The notes below the pieces were generated by a model, which saw only the letters and a list, made by a program, of their open reading frames with translations, was not told the origin of the DNA and searched no databases. Shown here piece after piece: positions 60,642 through 64,000 of a DNA stretch of 64,000 bases. This DNA is from Sclerotinia nivalis (lineage: Eukaryota; Ascomycota; Leotiomycetes; Helotiales; Sclerotiniaceae), in the NCBI GenBank assembly GCA_029531795.1, contig JAPEIS010000011.1, forward strand, positions 682,001 to 746,000, given 5' to 3'. Every line of letters begins with the position of its first letter. Positions within the stretch are counted from its first letter, which is position 1. The translations under genes were made by a program, and so were the position numbers.

Positions 60642-61775
60642 ATGAAGAGATAGATAATATCAGGGGGAACAATTGGAATGAATTAGAGTAGAAGGTTGGA
60701 AGCAAGAACATTTGTTGTTTGATTGACCTCAGATTGTCGTGCGCTTCTACACCACTGGTATTCAAGCATTTTCACACAACTAAGAGAAGGAGAACAAAAC
60801 TTGAATCAAGACACGATTGATTTTTGACTATGTAACTATGGACTTGATATAGATAGGTCAGCATTGAAAAGAGTCATAATAATTCCATTCATAGAAAGCT
60901 TCCATCAAATTATCAGTCTTTGCCCAAGCCCATCTCAATTTCAACACAGCAAACATGGATTCCGTAGAACATGGCGGTTGAATCGTATTACCAGAGTTGT
61001 ATTATCCTCATATCATTCATTCATCCAAATGTGCAGAGCATCCGAGTGTGCTTACCCTATGGTTCATCCTCTTCATCAACGTCATTATCATCCTCATCCT
61101 TGACTGAAATAATTCATTGTTCAAATTTTGATATGTATCCATCTTTAGGTCATCATCGTGTCATGGAAGCCGCACGAGGGGCCCTCGTGACGATGGTTTT
61201 GAAGTGGTAAATATATTCTCGACCAAGTTATCGGAATCGGCAGTTGAGTTGTAATAATATCAAACTGTCGATGATTTGAGTTAATGGTCTTATTGTTAAA
61301 GAAGAAAGAAAAGGAAAATCAGAGAGGAAAAAATTCAAACAAAATATTTCTTACACTAGCGTTATTCGCTAAATCAGTTAGGCCCCGCGCTGCTCTAAGA
61401 TTCAGATGCCGCGATAGTACTTCCTACATTTTAATCATTACCCACTACAAACTTATCGAATCAAATAATAAAACTGAAAAGCCTCAATAAACATTCAATA
61501 CAAATACAATACAATACTTCAAATAAGAACCTTATCATCTACAACTTCCTGAATACTACGGATATCACCAAACTACATACGAAACCTAGCCCTTTGCGAT
61601 ATCCATACCGTTCAACAAAAATCATCCGATACCTATTCCTTCTTGTACATCTCTATCAACAAAACGCACATCTCAGAAGTCACCGTCACCGTCACAACAG
61701 AAGCTCAACATATTAGCACTCCTGAAAGTTTGACTTAAGCGCATATCATTCAGACCTAATTTTCATCCTTTCGTA
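60642..61775. other. Intergenic region
   Basis: 1.1 kb, AT-rich; ACAATACAATAC-type run near 61505 and GTCACCGTCACCGTCAC near 61680 before the cap-binding gene. No gene recognised. Confidence 0.6.
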
Positions 61776-62925
61776 ATGGATAACCTGTGGACTCGACGTT
61801 CGAAGTAAGTATTTCCTTCTTCGTTCCCGCATTGCCTCTTTCTTTGAGCGCTTCTAATCAAAGTGCGGTACAGTTCCAGCAAACTTTCGCTATCCACAGG
61901 AAATCCAACTACGAATGGATCAACTTTCAATGGTGGCGACCACTCGGCAAGAGGATTTGGCTTGGGTAGAAGAAATGGAGATACTTCCTCGCATAGCACA
62001 AAGAATCCGTTCAATTCCATGTCCCCTTCGGCGTCATCTTTATCCTCCCCAACAACTGGCGCATCGAGCGCCTTTGGCTTAGGATCAGGCGCTTTTGCAT
62101 CATTTGGAAATGCAAAGGGCCCGAAGACACCTGGGGGTGGAGGCATATTGGATTTTGGAAGTGTGGTGGGAGGATCTACCAAAACACCAACTGCGGAGAA
62201 AAATTATAGAGACTTGGGATCAAAGGCCTCTAAAATTTCTCTCACAGATTCCAAGACGGCCACAACACCACTTTCTCATCAATTTAGACATGGTTGGGTA
62301 TTCTGGTACAGACCCCCAATCTCCAAATCAAATGGATTCGTGGAATATGAAAAGACATTACATCCAATGGCAGCATTCAATTCGGCGGAGGAATTGTTCG
62401 ATGTTTTCGATCATATGAGGCACCCTTCAAATCTGCCACTGGTCTCCGACTACCACATGTTTAAAAAGGGAATTCGTCCTGTTTGGGAGGATGATGAAAA
62501 TAAAAAAGGAGGCAAATGGATCGTGAGACTTAAGAAGGGTGTGGCCGATCGTTATTGGGAGGATTTAGTCTTTGCAATGGCAGGAGATGAATTCGATCCT
62601 AGTGAGGAGGTTTGCGGTGTTGTACTTAGCGTACGCAATGGTGAAGATATTTTGAGTATCTGGACTCGTTCAGGTGGCGGAAGGGTACTTAGGATTAGGT
62701 ACATAATTTCTCCATCACATTTGCAAAATCATATACTAATAACTAAATAGGGAGACATTGAAGCGTGTTCTTTCATTCCCACCTGAAACCAAGGTAGAAT
62801 GGAAGTCTCATGATTCTAGCATACAACAACGAACTGCTATTGATGAAGCTCGAAAGGAAAAAGCTGCCAATCATCACAATAATCGTAATGGCAACGAACA
62901 CACAGAGAAGAAACAAACATCATAA
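61776..62925 (+). CDS. eIF4E class II (4EHP-like) cap-binding protein
   Basis: Exons 61776-61804, 61880-62698 and 62751-62925 (introns 75 and 52 bp) encode 340 residues. The 29-nt first exon gives MDNLWTRRS. A Ser/Gly/Asn-rich N-terminal extension of about 135 residues precedes the eIF4E fold: HQFRHGWVFWYRPP, SNGFVEYEKTLHPMAAF, PSNLPLVSDYHMFKKGIRPV, WEDDENKKGGKWIVRLKKG, YWEDLVFAMAGDEF, EEVCGVVLSVRNGEDILSIW and ETLKRVLSFPP. The second cap-binding Trp (WEDD) is kept, whereas the first is replaced by Tyr (VEYEKT), which marks class II eIF4E (4EHP), a translational repressor that competes with eIF4E1. Dorsal helix WxxxYN is changed to ELFDVFDHM, so binding of canonical eIF4G is doubtful. Acts in the cytoplasm on mRNA 5' caps. 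Confidence 0.92.
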
Positions 62926-64000
62926 TTTCAACGTTTTATTGAGCTCCCTAGGCCACGTTTTCTTTTTCTCACAAGAACTGTACAAGTATTTGGGTTGCAT
63001 GAATTGGTAAAAGCGAAATGAATGATTTGATTTGGCTAGGGTGGCGATTTTTTCAAATGCCATTTTGGTTCCGACTTTCTTCATGCTTTGGAGGGGATTG
63101 TGCGTATGTGATTTAGCCTGGGGTTTGTATCATAGTTTCGAAGAGTTTCTTGTAGAGAACCTCCTCTTGGCTTTGCCTCTTTTTATCAATTTTAGGATTG
63201 CTGTAGCTGCATGCAATGAGCTACGCAGTAGATATCACAGCAAAATTTTATTTCTCTCAAAGGATATTGGAGAAAGCTTCAATCGATGTGACGTAGGTAG
63301 GTCATGTTGCTTACTTTGTGAAACTTTGTGATATTGGTAGGAGAATTATGCTTATCTTATTAACCCTAGATATGCATATGCCTGTATGCACTTACCCCAT
63401 ATTCTTATGCTCATCGTACCTGCCTTTTTCTTGGTTTATAATAATATGTGTATATGTACGATATCTTGCGCACTAGGAGTTTATTTTTGGTATTAGGTGT
63501 TGCGTTGTGTTGCTTTGCTTGTGATATTTTGGACTACACATATCTAATATAACATGATTGTTTCGTCTTCTTCGCTTTATTGTAGGGATATATTATACTG
63601 TATAAACGTGCTGTGCCTCGTATTCCGATAATATGCGTACCTGCTTTGGATCTGGCTTTGCTTTCTCCCCCTGATTTTGCACTATATGTGCTGGGCCTCG
63701 AGTTTAGATTAATTACTACACGTACAAGTTGTGAGGTGTTTGAGTCTTATACCATCTTTCTTCCCGCCAGTTTTGTATCACACTACAAATCTACAATTAA
63801 AACTAAGGAGATACATACTATATATAAACTGCCGTGAATCGAACACGAACCTCCACCTTGGAAGGGTTAAATCCTAACCATAGACTACAAAAAGCTACTA
63901 ACGACCTACTATTTGCTATTATACTCTATTCACACAAGCCCTCGAGGAATTCCCGAGGGTTAGGTAAGATTAATCTAACAGCTCCACAACACAGACCACA
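62926..64000. other. Intergenic region at right end
   Basis: 1.07 kb; AT-rich, no gene. Holds the tRNA-like remnant near 63830 and an inverted repeat CCCTCGAGGAATTCCCGAGGG at about 63941-63961. Confidence 0.6.
63829..63887 (-). pseudogene. tRNA-Gly(UCC)-like remnant
   Basis: On the minus strand: a D-arm-like TAGTCTATGGTTAGGATTTA, anticodon loop CTTCCAA between weakened stems (AACC/GGTGG), and a T-arm with GTTCGATTC. The order and the loop match tRNA-Gly(UCC), but the anticodon stem has a mismatch and the acceptor strands do not pair, so it is probably a decayed tRNA gene or tRNA-derived repeat. Confidence 0.45.

Overview
The window is nuclear DNA of a filamentous ascomycete. Nearly every gene carries short (about 48-150 bp) GT-AG introns with CTNAN-type branch points, there are no operons, and the gene families are typical of Pezizomycotina. 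The mix (GH3 beta-glucosidase with a cellulose-binding module, G1 glutamic peptidase closely resembling ACP1 of Sclerotinia/Botrytis, STAND/NACHT protein, small Kex2-type precursor) suggests a plant-associated Leotiomycete, probably Sclerotiniaceae. The genus is an inference from recalled protein similarity, not proven by the sequence alone.

Layout. 1-8.1 kb: 3' nine-tenths of NAD(P)H-glutamate synthase (GLT1), interrupted by a 658-residue LAGLIDADG intein that itself carries a spliceosomal intron. 9.2-11.6 kb: vacuolar transporter chaperone (polyphosphate) subunit. 12.3-14.9 kb: large protein of unknown function. 15.6-18.9 kb (minus): twelve-exon beta-glucosidase with C-terminal CBM1. 19.6-21.1 kb (minus): 2-oxoglutarate/Fe(II) dioxygenase. 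22.2-23.2 kb: SnoaL-like pathogen-related protein. 24.7-26.8 kb: Cys-rich, Ser/Thr-rich single-pass membrane protein. 26.8-40.7 kb: a 14-kb gene-poor tract holding only a three-repeat Myb transcription factor (33.3-34.8 kb, minus). 40.7-41.5 kb: small secreted precursor with four regularly placed Lys-Arg-Gln sites. 42.3-43.0 kb (minus): G1 peptidase. 43.0-46.0 kb: gene-free. 46.0-48.7 kb (minus): NACHT-ankyrin STAND protein. 49.3-50.3 kb: a three-exon hypothetical gene pieced together from three reading frames. 51.3-52.3 kb (minus): an apparently damaged hypothetical gene with a tandem duplication. 52.7 kb: intron-containing tRNA-Gly(GCC). 53.6-58.7 kb (minus): very large acidic protein ending in a POT1/Cdc13-type telomere-binding OB fold. 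59.2-60.6 kb: flavin monooxygenase. 61.8-62.9 kb: eIF4E class II (4EHP-like) cap-binding protein. 63.8 kb: tRNA-Gly(UCC)-like remnant.

The genes do not form a pathway cluster. The left part mixes primary metabolism (nitrogen assimilation, phosphate storage) with cellulose breakdown; the middle holds secreted and recognition proteins (Kex2-type precursor, peptidase, STAND receptor) set in long non-coding stretches; the right part is housekeeping (tRNA, telomere, translation). The most unusual features are the intron-bearing intein placed between the two iron-sulfur cysteine clusters of glutamate synthase, the 17-nt last exon that completes the cellulose-binding module while intron retention would instead give a hydrophobic tail, and the multi-peptide Kex2 precursor. 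Exon boundaries were worked out by hand from frame continuity and splice consensus.
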